The notes under the pieces: generated by a model
The model's database searches: none
The model's input: only the letters and a program-made list of their open reading frames with translations
What the model was told of the DNA's origin: nothing
Translations under genes and position numbers: made by a program
Assembly: GCA_035041965.1 (NCBI GenBank)
Contig: JAPYMA010000328.1
Coordinates: 124,001 to 188,000, forward strand
Direction of reading: 5' to 3'
DNA length: 64,000 nucleotides
DNA from: Anisakis pegreffii
Taxonomy: Eukaryota > Nematoda > Chromadorea > Rhabditida > Anisakidae
In this document: piece by piece, positions 17,411 to 29,642 of the stretch
Layout of the letters: the number at the start of each line of letters is the position of its first letter
Position numbering within the stretch: the stretch's first letter is position 1

Positions 17411-17998
17411 AATTAGTTGCCGTGAATACTTTGCACAATTAAACGTAGCCAAATATCAATCCAATAAATATTCATAAGTCTACAAAATAAGCATTCCGCC
17501 GATCGCTAACCGCGATCAACAAAACAACCGCTCGATGTGTAAGTAACAATGATAAATCCGAAGTAATCTATTGAGTTATTAATACATAACCGAATTGCAA
17601 TCACTGACAACTCAGATGTACGTTCTATTCATTACATGTGTGTTTTGGAATATGTTTCTTATACCGAGTCGCAACTATCCGGTCTAATTGAGAGCAGCCC
17701 AGTCTCATTAGGAAAGCATTTACACATATGATATAAATGAAAGTCAGTATTATGTTCGAGTGTTTTTTTTTCATTTTCATCTCATTACGCACAAATGTAT
17801 ATGGAGGAGCCTCATTGAGTTGGTGGATACGGCACGATGTGAAGGCTCCTCGATGAAGCGGTTGTTCTCCTGCTTAGCATTTGGAGCGGATCTAGCAGCT
17901 TGAAACACGAACAAATTAGTTGCAACGAATTCCAGTCTTATATATAAGGCAAATTTGGTAAAGCAGATGTAACAGATCGCTGGAATTATAGTTTCAAC
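17411..17998. other. Intergenic region left of the GC-rich element
   Basis: AT-rich sequence without a supported gene. It ends in the left copy of the 8-bp target duplication GTTTCAAC (17991-17998). Confidence 0.4.
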
Positions 17999-18236
17999 TA
18001 GTGTTCGTCGGGGAGCAATTTTTTGCACGGAGGGGGTCCCCGCGGGGAGTAAATTGGACGGGGAGCTCCCCGCGAAAAAGTCGGGGAGCAAATTGCGCGG
18101 GGGGGGTCCCCGCGGGGAGTAAATTGGACGGGGGGGGTCCCCGCAAAAAAGTCGGGGAGCAAATTGCGCGGGGAAAGCGCTCCCCGCGTTCCCCGCCGGG
18201 GTCCCCGACGGGGACCCCGTTCCCCGACGAACACTA
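17999..18236. mobile_element. GC-rich hAT-type miniature element, 238 bp
   Basis: The element begins TAGTGTTCGTCGGGGA and ends with its exact reverse complement TCCCCGACGAACACTA. It is flanked by perfect 8-bp direct repeats GTTTCAAC (17991-17998 and 18237-18244), the target-site length typical of hAT transposons. The interior is extremely G+C-rich, with several tandem variants of a unit joining GTCCCCGCGGGGAGTAAATT, a GGACGGGG run and a GGAGCAAATTGCGCGGGG run. Many CCCCGCGGGG palindromes make it strongly self-pairing. The apparent open frames across it are composition artefacts. It carries no transposase, so it must have been moved by an enzyme encoded elsewhere. Confidence 0.85.
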
Positions 18237-18556
18237 GTTTCAACAGTAGTCTCATGCTTCCACAATGGTGAATATGATGGTTTTAGATGAAATTCTCATT
18301 TTTGAACTGACTCCTAGATGGAATAGAAGCTGAATTGATGAAAATATTAACTCGATATTTTGAAGATGAAAAATAAAAACTCATAAAAAAGGACTGCAAA
18401 CTGCCGGACCATTGTGAAAACAGCAAGTTGTAAGTGACATTGAAACAAATTAATGACGATTCTGATGGAAGCAGAGGACACGGGTAGCCTAATTGTAAGC
18501 GTGAAAAGCATCGAAGCGTAAAAGTTCAAATGGCGCAGAGATGTGACTTCTAAACG

Positions 18557-18806
18557 GTCGTTAGCCTATTTGTAAGCATGATAGCGATATCGAACAAGTC
18601 TAGCAGCCCAAGTAACCGACGACCATACTTCAGGTACAAAACACACAACTAATGGACGCATTTCAGAATGTGATAATAAGAGTACCACTCCCAGGGTATC
18701 CGTGTAATTCAGGATGAGGGTTATTTAAGGAATAAGCAATATTGCATGGTTGTCAGTAAAATGTGAGATGCTCAATTTCATTCGAAGAACTGCAACTATT
18801 TCAACA
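18557..18806 (+). repeat. Segmental repeat, copy 1
   Basis: It starts GTCGTTAGCCTATTTGTAAG and runs through GCAATATTGCATGGTTGTC and GTGAGATGCTCAATTTCATT. It matches 19344-19540 in the same order and orientation, with insertions of some tens of bases. Confidence 0.75.
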
Positions 18807-19288
18807 ACTTATAATCATTATTCCACACGAACACAGCATTTCAAATCAACCCAATCTCGAACATCTCTAAAACACAATATTCGTTCATTTGACAGTTTCC
18901 GAAGCATGGATACTCAAAACGGAGTACCATTTTTGTTCAATAGATCAAATGCTGATTTCTTGATAAGTAGATTCGTTTATGCCTGCAATACACTCGATCA
19001 TTGGATGCGATCAAGGTAATGGACGTTTTTAATATAAGTGAGGAATTCCAGAGGAGGACATGAAAAATACCCTGATAGCCGAAGTCATCAACCAATAAGT
19101 ATTCAATGGATTCGGTATGGCTTCAAGAATTTATGAAAGTTTTCTTCTTCCCACAAGATCTAACTGCAACAGTGATGTTGCCTTTTGATGACGCATCAAT
19201 ATCTTATTTTATGAACAATAGTATAAGATGTGGAATTCATTAAATTAACTTCCTCACCACAAGCAATTGTGTTCTAAACATGTTCTTA

Positions 19289-19540
19289 GTCGTTGGCCTA
19301 ATTGTAAGCATGATAACGTTAGCCTAATTGTAACCATGATAACGTCGTTAGCCTAATTATAAGCATGATAACGACATCGAACAAATCTATCATCCCTAGT
19401 AACCGAGGACCACGTTCAGGGTATCTGTGCTTCTTCTATAATCAAGGATCAGGATTATTCAAGGAACTCGCAATATTGCATGGTTATCAAGAAAATGTGA
19501 GATGCTCAATTTCACTCGAAGAACTGCAAATATTTCAATT
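19289..19540 (+). repeat. Segmental repeat, copy 2, with a triplicated leading unit
   Basis: Three tandem units of about 25-28 bases, each containing GTTAGCCTAATTGTAAGC or a near variant followed by ATGATAAC, lead into the segment that matches 18557-18806 (GTAACCGAGGACCA, GCAATATTGCATGGTTATC, GTGAGATGCTCAATTTCACT). The lead unit occurs only once in copy 1. Confidence 0.75.
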
Positions 19541-20363
19541 GATTCGTTATTTGATTCAATGACCAACATACGTGAGAGTGGTTTATTTGCAATATCGAAA
19601 AGTGGTTTGATTAACTTAAATGTAATTTCAATGCTATCGCAATAACCATTACAAATCCAATTTTGTCAGTGTATTCACCAGAGTATTGAATGGAAGCGTT
19701 GTGCACATGAAATAACGTAAAATTATTCCATTCAAACGAATTCACTTATATCTTTTCATTTGATATTTTTACTTTAACTCATTGCATCTTATCTCCATTC
19801 TTATATTTCACTACTATGATTTCATAAGTTCATTCTTGATGTTTGATGTTTCGTAGTGCATATTCAATGACCAACATTCCAATCGTTCTTCTTCTTATCT
19901 CAAAATTAATATTATAAAACAATGAATAAATTCATGATTTTCTCTTTGATATGAGTGTGAGAGGCGATCTGGTTTGAATGATTCGTTATTTGATTCAATG
20001 CAGAAATTTTGTGTTAGGTGTCGCAATATTATTGCTATTATTGTCCACATTATCTGCTTTGTTCAAATGCTTTGGTTAGCCAATTTTCGTAACAATTGCG
20101 ATCAGCACGATATCACTGCTGGCATCGTTCCCCATTAATCCAAAAATGCTTAATACCTTTCAAATTCTCATTAAAACATTATTAATTATTCAAAATACTA
20201 CTTGATTTTTGGCCAGTCAACATGAAAAATGACGATATGACGCATGACTATTGCATCAAAGCTCAAATACACATGATTGTTTCATGTGATACAGTTGCTG
20301 TTGCTGGTAGCTTGCTTGTTACCGTTCCCTTCAAAACGATCACGGCTCGTGACAGGCTTAGGC

Positions 20364-20421
20364 TTATCGTATAATTTATTATCAGTTTTGTGTTATCGTA
20401 TAATTTATTATCGGTTTTGTG
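20364..20421 (+). repeat. Tandem duplication of a 29-bp unit
   Basis: TTATCGTATAATTTATTATC plus AGTTTTGTG is followed directly by a second copy that differs at one position (CGGTTTTGTG). Confidence 0.85.
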
Positions 20422-20999
20422 TCAGTTAATTGCCACAAAATAATACCCGATGAATATTTATTATCAGTGATTTATTTGCAATATCGAAATCATTCACGTA
20501 TAATCTATATGTTGCAACCAATAAATAATTGATGGAATATGGAATATTTGACAACAGTATGGGTGAATTACATCTATACCTGCATGCTGAAAGCCACTGA
20601 ACCATTGGTTTTTGATATCGTAGTGAGCGACGTAAAGTGGATAGCAGACATCAAAATTATTTTATACTGCGATATAATACGAGAATTCTCAAAGCAGGCT
20701 CAATTGGCAGTCACTGAACGACGCTTCATGTGTGTGTGTGTTTGTAACATGCATGAATGAATATCCATGTTTGATACTGAAAGACTACGGCGTGGTTAGA
20801 TTTTACGGAGTGTTTGAAAAGGGAATGAATGCGCTTTGCTTATATTCACATTCGCATTGCAATTCACTATTGCACTAAAGGAAGCCCTAAGTACATTTTT
20901 AAAAAAATCATCTCTTTGTTTTTTCTCCACATGAAAACAAAATAATTTCCTTCGCTGGGATAGTTTTACGGGTGATCTTGTTATGTTTCATAATCGTTG

Positions 21000-21130
21000 C
21001 TTTTACATTGTTATTATTATCATTATTTCTGTTATTATTGGTGATATTATCATTATTATTATTACTATTATTATTAGTATCATTATTATCATTATTATTA
21101 CTATTATTATCACTCTTATCATTGTTGTTA
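21000..21130 (+). repeat. ATT/ATC microsatellite
   Basis: A run dominated by ATT and ATC trinucleotides. It produces spurious Ile-rich or Leu-rich open frames in overlapping registers, which are not genes. Confidence 0.9.
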
Positions 21131-24100
21131 TATTGTCATCAAAATATTATCTTCTATTATCTTTAACGGCATCATTGCTATTTCCTAACATTTTGTTTTG
21201 ATCACATCGTTGTGAACGTGATTGTTTTCCTTCTCCTTTCCATTACTATCTCATCATAACCAACATTTCCAGGTGTTATTATTACTTCATTTCATTGTCA
21301 TTCCTCTCAGTGTGACCAAATACTCTTATCACTACCACAACTGATGCTATAATGATCAATTCTATACGCCTTATCGGAATCAATAGCGCGAATTCTATCT
21401 CTTTCATCTTTCATTTGCCTTCTTCTCAACCACAAAGCATTCCGATTCATGATTATTGCCCTTTCTTCGCGTGTGCTTATCAAATAGCATCTTACATATT
21501 TTTCTGCGATTTATTCAATTTCGTTTGACCCACTGATTGTAGCACACTAAACTTATAGGTAAACTTCAAAGATTTGTCCAATTTTGAGCACAAAGTATTC
21601 CAAATTTGTACTTTTGAAAATTACTTCCTTTATCAACGGTGATAAGATTACTAATGGTGACGTAAGTGGTGATAGTAATGAAGATAACTGAAGAGATGAT
21701 GCAATCGGAAGATTTCTAATCAGCGTAGTATCAGTATAAATGTATGATGTTGAGATTTGTTATCGAAAATATAAAATATTGATATTGGTTCGATGAAATG
21801 CACTCGAATTGCATGCGAATGAGAGTAGCTAGCAGAGTGATATTCATCATTTTATTAATGAAGGAAATAGGAATGGTATTATGAAAAATAATCTTCAAAA
21901 CAATTATAGTAATCGTAGCAATGTTGTTGTTTGATGCAATTTCACGTAGCTGGTTGTTGAAAGGACAAATATTTGCACAAGTGAACATTTACTGCTAGTT
22001 TCATACGTGTTATTAGTGTGGTTTGTGCTGGGATGTGTACTTCTGTTCAATAAGATATCGTGTTTGTTTGTGGTATTGATGATATTTTGACAATTTTATA
22101 TTATTTTTGTGATTTAATGTATTATCAAACTACATGAATTCATATTAAATGATTCTAAAAATCATAATATTGTTTGCTTGAATAACCAGGAAGAAGTTGG
22201 CATGACAAGCGTTGTATATTCGCGTTATTTTATTTTACATCCCTCCAGAAGTGGGCAATAACACGCTATTCCGCCAACAGCGTAATAATTGTAGCACTGA
22301 TTTTCGCGATAATTTTCGCGTCGCTGCCCACCTCGGCATTTAGCTTCTATTGTGTTCACTTTCGCATCCATAAAAATACTGTACGATATGGTCCACTAAC
22401 TGTTCTCAAATAATCGTAAACAATTTTCTTGATCACGCTAACTTTTATTTCATTGCTGCTTCATGAGTCGTTCTTATATTGCTAGTTGTCAGATTGAATC
22501 ATTTCGTTACGTTGATAGGCTGCTCACAGTTGATCTTGATAGGGAAGCGGGGTCAGAATCATTGATATATTATGAGGTGGCTCGAAAACATCTGATGTCG
22601 CTAATTGGTACTCAACTAGTTTATTACTGATTGATCGTCCTAGAGAGAAAGATTAAGAAAATCTTTTCATTATCATTCTAGTGATAGCAGTAATATATCT
22701 TTTGATGATGTCGCAACTGAGCCCTCTCCAATTTGTTTTTATTTTGTTCTTTCTTCATTTCTTTTAGCATTGATATCGAAATTCGTCAAAAATTTTGCAC
22801 CGTCGTGGAACCGTCGTGTCTTCTGAACAGATCAGATCCTTAAAGCCCAGCGTTACCCCTTTGCACAATTAAAGCCTTTGCACAATTATTTCATTTTCAT
22901 TTAAGTGCTATCTTCTTTTAATTCAATCATCATTATTCATTTATGCCGGTTTTTCGCGCTAGTCACGATAGATGACACACATAAACTCACTGTTTCGTGG
23001 AAGAGTAAAGAGACATAAGAAAATTTGTAATTGAGTAATAAAAAAACGATAGCAATTAAAATGATAAAACTGAATGAAATAATGACATAATAAAATAATG
23101 ATAATGCTAATGCTAATGCTTGATAATGAAATAATGATTTGAATAAGAGCTTTGTGACTATAAATAGTCGTAATCGTCGTGTACGTAATTCCAAAAGTGC
23201 ATTTACACTCTAAAACCGTCGCTATGAAAAATCCCTTTGGAAAGTCTTATAATGATGGAAATTGTCAAACAATAAAAATTTCACTTGGAACAGTGAAAGT
23301 AACAACAAAAAAATAAGGAAACAATTTTGATGTAATGCGAATATCTTATAACAACATTGTTTATTGCTACTTAATTTTCTTTGAATTGCTCACTTTGTTT
23401 TCCAAATGTTGCATTTGATCGTCTAAATACCATATTATTGTGATGAGCTCTGATGCATTATTTTATCTCATCCATCATTCATCTTTGAAAATTCACTTTT
23501 GTGTAAATAGTGAACGTAAGAAGAATAATTCGATGCGTTTAAATGCATGCGAATTGTTTTCGTTTGTTTTGTTTTTCTCAGAAAACGATAGGAAATAGTT
23601 CAAAAACATATGAACAAGAGGAATGGGGATATCGTAAAGAATTGGGAGTTTTTATTGAGAGTATTGGTGGGAAAGCGTGTAATGTGTGGTTTATGGTTGG
23701 TTGTAGAGCTGACAATGAGCAATGGAAAGTATTGCTTTTCAGATGCAACAACGCTTTGTATACAGACAACGTTTACGCATTCGTTTATAAATTCATACAA
23801 TGCGCTTGCAGCTCTTCATATTATAACCATAATATAATGTTATCGCTAACAAGAATTGTGAGCACTTTACAACCAGGATTAAAAGTCGTCTGAGGCTTCT
23901 CCTAGACTTCAGTACTCAAATTGACCTCTGGAGTGCTTCCAATTAATAGTTCTGAAAATTGCAACACTTACAATTAGATAGTAAGAGACGTTGATTAGTA
24001 GTATTAGTAGTATTAAGAGTCATATTCATGCTGAATCCAATTGCTGACCGAAGTCATACATGTCGCTTTGTAAAGAACTCCGAAGGTCGTGTGGTCTCCG

Positions 24101-25917
24101 AGAAAGTAAGTGATACAGTAGGTATGGGGTGGATGCACAGTGGCACGGATGGTCTCTATCTTCTCTCTACCATGTCTTACCGAATCCTTTCCTTTTCCAC
24201 CAATAGGCTTAGAGCTGTAGTCCCCGCACAGTAACCATTCATAGTGGTCATCCTGATGTTTGTGTTTTCGGCAGTTTCCAGTGGTATTTTTTCAGTATTT
24301 CGAGCGGTTTTTTCCCGTCTCCAAATTTCTCCTTGTTTTTTGGACTCTATAACGGGACTCGGGAATTCCCGACAACTTTGGCCCTCCAGTGTCTGCGGCA
24401 ATCATTACTATGACAATCAATGAATCAGTGATTTGAAATTGCCAATCTAATGAAATGTTTGTTGATTATGCGATTTTTGATTCCAGTTTATGATTTCCAC
24501 TCTCTCTCTATTTGTTGGGTTACGAAGGAAGAAGTCGATGTGATTGTGAGAGAAACTGGCAGCGAAAGCAAGAAAAGTGAACGATTTAACGTATGTGCAA
24601 AGAGAGATACTCTCGACGTTAGTGAATATGAAATTTGATCAATAAAAAAAGATAACAGTGTTGTATGCACGGCACAAACAAATCACGTTGGTTGTGATAC
24701 GTATCATCAGTTTGATTACTGCATTAAACTTATTATTGCTAGCCAATTAATTACGAGTTAAATCGTTGATTCACTCAAATCGTTTATTTATTTCTTTTGT
24801 TTTTATCGCACTTTTCATTTCCTCACGTGATTGTTTTTTGTTGAGTGTATCCCATATTTTGTTAAAATAATGTCGATAGATTTGTTCGGCTTCCGAAGAG
24901 ACTTTGATACCTCGTTTCTTTGATGGTATTTCACGATATCATATTGCTGTTCTCGTAATCGTTTGAAACTCATTTTGAGCCGAATGAAATTGTGAGCGTT
25001 TGAGAATTAATTCATTTCAATTCCCCTGTTCGATCGGTTGTTCATGAGAGAGTATTGGAGTGAGCTTTTTTTAGTGAATGTATTGAATGTCAAATGGTTG
25101 CATTTTGCTGACTGTAAACATTTTTTTGAAATGGTTCACAAGTTTTATGAGAGATAAGCCGTTGACCACCATCACAGTTGATAATATGGGCATAAATTCA
25201 AACAGCTGTTTGCTCATACCCTTTATTTAGGAGCAGAATTTTTCATCATCAATACATTATGTGAATTCGTCAAGTTTCGATTCATGGAATGAATTCAATT
25301 CCTAATATGAAATTTCATATTAATATAATTATTCATTAATTGTGAATAATGAAAAATGAAACGAATATAGGAAATAAACCCGAATAGACTGGAATGCTTC
25401 AAAATGATATTCCCGCAAGTACCTTACGATTTAGAGAAATTGCCTTTTAATTACATACGTATGTGAATGGTTCATGATCACCCCTTCTTCAGCTTAACTG
25501 AGCACTACCCTGTCTGAATTTTTTTGATTCATTTGTTTAAGAATGATTTTTTTTCACAGAGAACTTTTTTTACGCATTACAAATTACGACATTTTGTAGT
25601 TATTGCACCAATTAATTGATTTGCCGATTAATAAATCCCTTCGGGAATATGCGTGTGAAGTAAACTAACTGGATTTGTGAATTTGAGCGTGTATAATGTA
25701 CGATCCTTCAATATTAAGTCGAATAGCTCATGCTTCCTGAGTAAGCTTAGAGCTTGATTTCTTCCGACGTTTGCTAATAAATGAATCTACTGCTTCTCAG
25801 TTGAGACGACGCTGTGGTCGTAGTCGGTGACAGAGGGCTTCTGGAAAACCGTTTTTAGATTTTCCGAATTTCAGGTTTCTGCATCAAGCAATCAGCCAAA
25901 ACGACGGAACGAACGTT
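21131..25917. other. Long gene-poor region upstream of the nuclear receptor
   Basis: No supported gene. The largest open frame (23543-23893, 116 codons) has no recognisable domain and no splice-linked partner. The segment holds the nuclear receptor promoter, but I recognise no element. A TTTCAG acceptor ending near 25875, 42 bases before the receptor start codon, could be a spliced-leader or 5'UTR splice site. Confidence 0.4.
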
Positions 25918-28900
25918 ATGACCGGTATTCTAGAGAGCCTCGTTCAAACAGGTTGGTCACAACATAAGCACGACGAATTATAGGGTTGTTGTATGATGTT
26001 GAACTTACTCGGATTTGCCTGTCGCCTTTGGTTATTGATCATGGCTTGAAAACTGCACTGCATGTACCGTAGCCTACTCCGTGAAAATAGACTGGATATC
26101 AGGGGCTAAATGCAATGCAAATACACATCAATTTCTCGAATAGATATCGTTTATGCAGCTACAAAAGAACCCACTGTTGTCCACTATAACTGTCACAATT
26201 AACTGAGGCTGGTTTTGATGTTGCATTTACCATTAATATAAGATAATGTAGCCTCAATTCAAAACTAGTATCATACAAATTCTGTTCATTATTATCGAGT
26301 TCTGATGATCACATTGAATATGATCTGATCTGATGATCACATTGAATATGATCTGATCTGATGATCACATTCAATTGGAACAGAACTCGATAATATGATC
26401 ACATTCGGCAATCAAGAGCTGACTGCCGAATCTTAACTAGGGAAACTTACGAGTATTTCTCTCGCGAGTACATTCTCGTTTTCAGTCAATGAGAGACCTT
26501 TACGTGAGATATTGCAATGATGAAATGTAGGGTTGGTTTGAAGGGGGAACCAAGCTTATGAGCCTTCGAGTATTGGTCTCCTCGACTCAACCTTAATGAT
26601 ATGTGCTATGAATTCCAGAGGAGTGCAGTATTTGCGGTGACGTAGCAGATGGATACCATTACGGAGTGCTATCGTGTCGAGGATGTAATGCATTCTTCCG
26701 ACGTGCCATTACCTACGGTCTTGCGTTCACCTGCCGACGAGATGGCAACTGTCGTGTGGACAAAAGTTGGTCTTAATAGGATGATGCTCATCCCGTATCT
26801 TACAATTAGAAATTTATACACTTGATAAATAATACCAACTTGTAACTGTAATTCAATTTTATGCGTTCGGAGACACATCAGTGGTAATGAGGTGTTTGAT
26901 AGGTATTCTACCGAATTAATTCCTTTAGGTTACATTTTGCACTTGAATTGATTGTGACATTTCAATTACAGATGCAAGATGTGCGTGTCGTGCATGCCGG
27001 TTGAAAAAATGCGAGAAAGTTGGTATGGATCGACGAGGTTTTTGTTAATCTCTTACAGCTCCTAATCATTCATTCGTCTATTCATCTTATCATCATACAG
27101 TTTACATTCGGATGATTCTTTCACATTATCTTCCTTCCTGTTTTATCGTGAACGTTTCCATGTGCAGTATTTGCTCCGTAGCATGGTTACGCTGTATCTA
27201 GGTCTCCCAGCATCTATATTCTAAAGGCTCACTTGCAGATGAAAATTTTAATTTACTGATTTTCGATGAATACTTCAGCCGTTCAACCGAAACGTAACAA
27301 CAATAAGATTCGCAATGATGTAAATAATGAGATGAGTCGTTGCAAAACCGAATCTGAGTGTAGTTATCTGGATTCCGCAAAATCGTCCGCTCAGCCATCG
27401 CCGTCAACAGCTGATTTCTCACTTGCGTCACCTCTGTCTGCTTTCCAAATTACGGTTTGATTTAGCACCTCATCATCGCATCTTTGCCTGTTTCTTCACG
27501 AACATGGTGTTGGGTGTTTTCTTGATTTTAAGAAACGATGGTGAACCTACCTCGTGAGGGCGCTCTCGATAGCTTATTGTTGACAGCTGTAGTGATAGAT
27601 ACGATAATTGAGTTGTGTAAAAGTGAACATTCCTTCGTTGAAAAGGCAATAAGACTTTTGCATGAACAAGAAGAAGAATGAAGAAGGCTTTTCTCGGTCT
27701 CTTGAATATTTTTTATCAACGACCTTAATGAATCCACGGATCGTCAGCAAGATATCTTATTGAAATTAAAAAGGTTTCTTAAAGAAATGCTAGTGCATAC
27801 ATCAATGTTCTTTCACTGAAATGGTTCAGTGATGTAAAATGTGGTGGATAATTTCAGAACATTAAAGATGAACAAATGTCGCCGATGAGTTCAACTTATG
27901 AATATCAGACGTGTCAGAATGTGATAGCGCGACTTGTCATAGATTATAAATTGCAGGTGGATATTTTTATGGATGTCTCATTTAAAAATTCGTCTTTAAC
28001 ATTTGTTCACGGATCACAAAATAATTCAGACGCTCATCGGTTTATGTTTTGTCATCGTTTCAGCGCAGTCGAAGGCGAACGATGCTTTGTACGAGTGTTG
28101 AGGAGATGCTATGTGATGAGTTGGAGGACCAACTGAGGAAACCGGCTGAGGGTCGTGATGTAGCCAACAATTTTAGAGTGCAAGTAATTTTGATGTTCGA
28201 ATGGGTCTCGAAATTGGAGGAATTCAGGTGACGTCTTCTGATTCTTCATTATAACTTTGATCTCGTCTTTATGGCTTTTATTCATTTCACCACAACCGAT
28301 AATGTCGCACATTTATCGGATATTCAGCGAACATCAATCTAAGAGTGAACAAAATATCAGTAGTACCGAAACGTGGATTTGCTTCAATTCGAACAATTAG
28401 TTATTATGGATGTCCACAAATAGACGACATCATGTAGTCGAATAATTATTAATTCCATTTTCAGCATTTGGCGTTGTTGGAAAGCTTTTGTCTAATGAAC
28501 GGAATATTTTCAGGGAAAATGTGCAGCAATACGATAATTCTCGGAACTTATCATCAATAATTTCAGAAAGATCAGAATCCCACAGGATAAATCCAATTTG
28601 CTGCGTTCGTTTGCAGTTCGATATTTACTGCTCGATGATGTTTTTCATACGATTGAATTGGGTATACGTGATAAAATAGTTCTGGTGAATAATTCGTTCA
28701 TAACGCCCGGTCATATACCACCGTTCTTTCCGGGTGAATCTGCCGATAGTCGCACCGTCAAACTGATGTTGGTTTCAGTTGATTTTGTCAAGTACACTCT
28801 TTAAAAGTGCATACTTTTTAAACAGTTAGACATCTCTCGCAACTGAATAGTATAATGGTTGTAAAACTGCGATTGTCAATAGTTCTCACTGAATTGAGCA

Positions 28901-29642
28901 ATCTTTGCATGTGTCTCTATTCTAGGATGTATGGTGATAACAGTTTCCGTATGGTTGAAGAACTTATCGTTCCTATGGTCAATATGCAATGTACAGTTGG
29001 TAAGTTGTTGACTTGATCGTTTAATTTGATTTATCAAGTTCTTGTTGGACATGAGCTCAAGTGAACGTTAATTTATCCGTGGATCGGGAAAATTTTGAGA
29101 AGTCCCGGAATATACATGTAATCAGTAAAATGAGTTTCAAGGTGAATTAATGGCACTGCGTTTGATAATCTTTTGGAATCCAAGTGGTGTTGTATTAGAT
29201 CCGTCGACAAGTCAGATTGTTCAAGACGCTAGTGATACAGCAATTCGTAGCCTGAACCGGTGGTATATTGAGCAGAATTTCGAGAATGTTGATGCAAGGC
29301 TCAGCACTCTTCTCCTTCTAATCCCTCCACTTGCTGTAGGTTTGATTTTTTGTTTGCTTCGGCATAATTTCATTCTTTTAATCTCAACTTTTGATTCTAT
29401 GATTTGTTCAATATAGCCTTCTTAACAACATAACATCACTCATCACTTAATTTATTTGCTTTTTGTGCTTCTCACTCATTTTCAATGAGAAGCTCCATTT
29501 TATATTTTAAAAGTTTCGAATAGACATTTGACGATAATTTCAGCATTACACTCAGACTCTCTCAGAAATGGTCAAGTTGATTCCATCGTTTGGCTTATTA
29601 AATGAATATGATTCGTCATTTCAAGATATTTTGGCTCTTTGA
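25918..29642 (+). CDS. Nuclear hormone receptor (nematode supplementary, HNF4-derived type)
   Basis: Ligand-regulated type transcription factor. Eleven exons join in phase to 429 residues: 25918-25951, 26619-26765, 26972-27037, 27279-27454, 27858-27956, 28064-28183, 28465-28520, 28567-28791, 28926-28999, 29142-29335, 29544-29642. The DNA-binding domain starts at residue 14. Finger 1 uses C14, C17, C31, C34; finger 2 uses C50, C56, C66, C69, followed by CRLKKCEKVGMDRRAV, an HNF4-like C-terminal extension. The P-box reads CRGCNAFFRR, which is not the canonical CEGCKGFFRR or CDGCKGFFRR. After a Ser/Asn-rich hinge, the ligand-binding domain shows RIPQDKSNLLRSFAVRYLLL (helices 4-5), a LIIFWNPSGVVLDP core and a final FQDILAL that could be the AF-2 helix. 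The start was chosen because MTGILESLVQTEEC splices in phase into the first finger. A stretch at 27531-27585 is open but out of phase and was left out. Which C. elegans nhr it matches is unknown. Confidence 0.9.
26291..26394. repeat. Fold-back with internal 28-bp tandem repeats (NHR intron 1)
   Basis: ATTATCGAGTTCTG at 26291-26304 is exactly the reverse complement of 26381-26394. Between the arms, a 28-bp unit beginning TGATGATCACATTGAATATG is repeated about 2.5 times from 26303. It lies in intron 1 of the nuclear receptor. Confidence 0.8.

Larger units (their letters stand above)
18237..20362. other. Gene-poor region with a segmental duplication
   Basis: No gene is supported. It contains the duplicated segments described separately (18557-18806 and 19289-19540) and scattered GTTAGCCTAATTGTAAGC units, including one near 18484. 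The short open frames across the two copies differ and are interrupted, so I do not call a coding repeat. Confidence 0.45.

Noticed and set aside
17777..18265. A 162-codon minus-strand frame and several overlapping frames across the GC-rich element.
   Set aside because: They are Pro/Arg/Gly-rich products of the GC-rich tandem repeats, open in several frames at once.
20972..21201. Leu-rich and Ile-rich open frames that look like membrane proteins.
   Set aside because: They are translations of the ATT/ATC microsatellite in different registers.
23543..23893. A 116-codon plus-strand frame, the longest in the gene-poor region.
   Set aside because: No domain, no neighbouring exons in phase and no conserved motif; consistent with chance in AT-rich DNA.
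27531..27690. An open stretch (NLPREGALDSLLLTAVV...) in an intron of the nuclear receptor, considered as a ligand-binding-domain exon.
   Set aside because: Its acceptor phase does not match the preceding exon, whereas skipping it joins the flanking exons in phase. It could still be an alternative exon.
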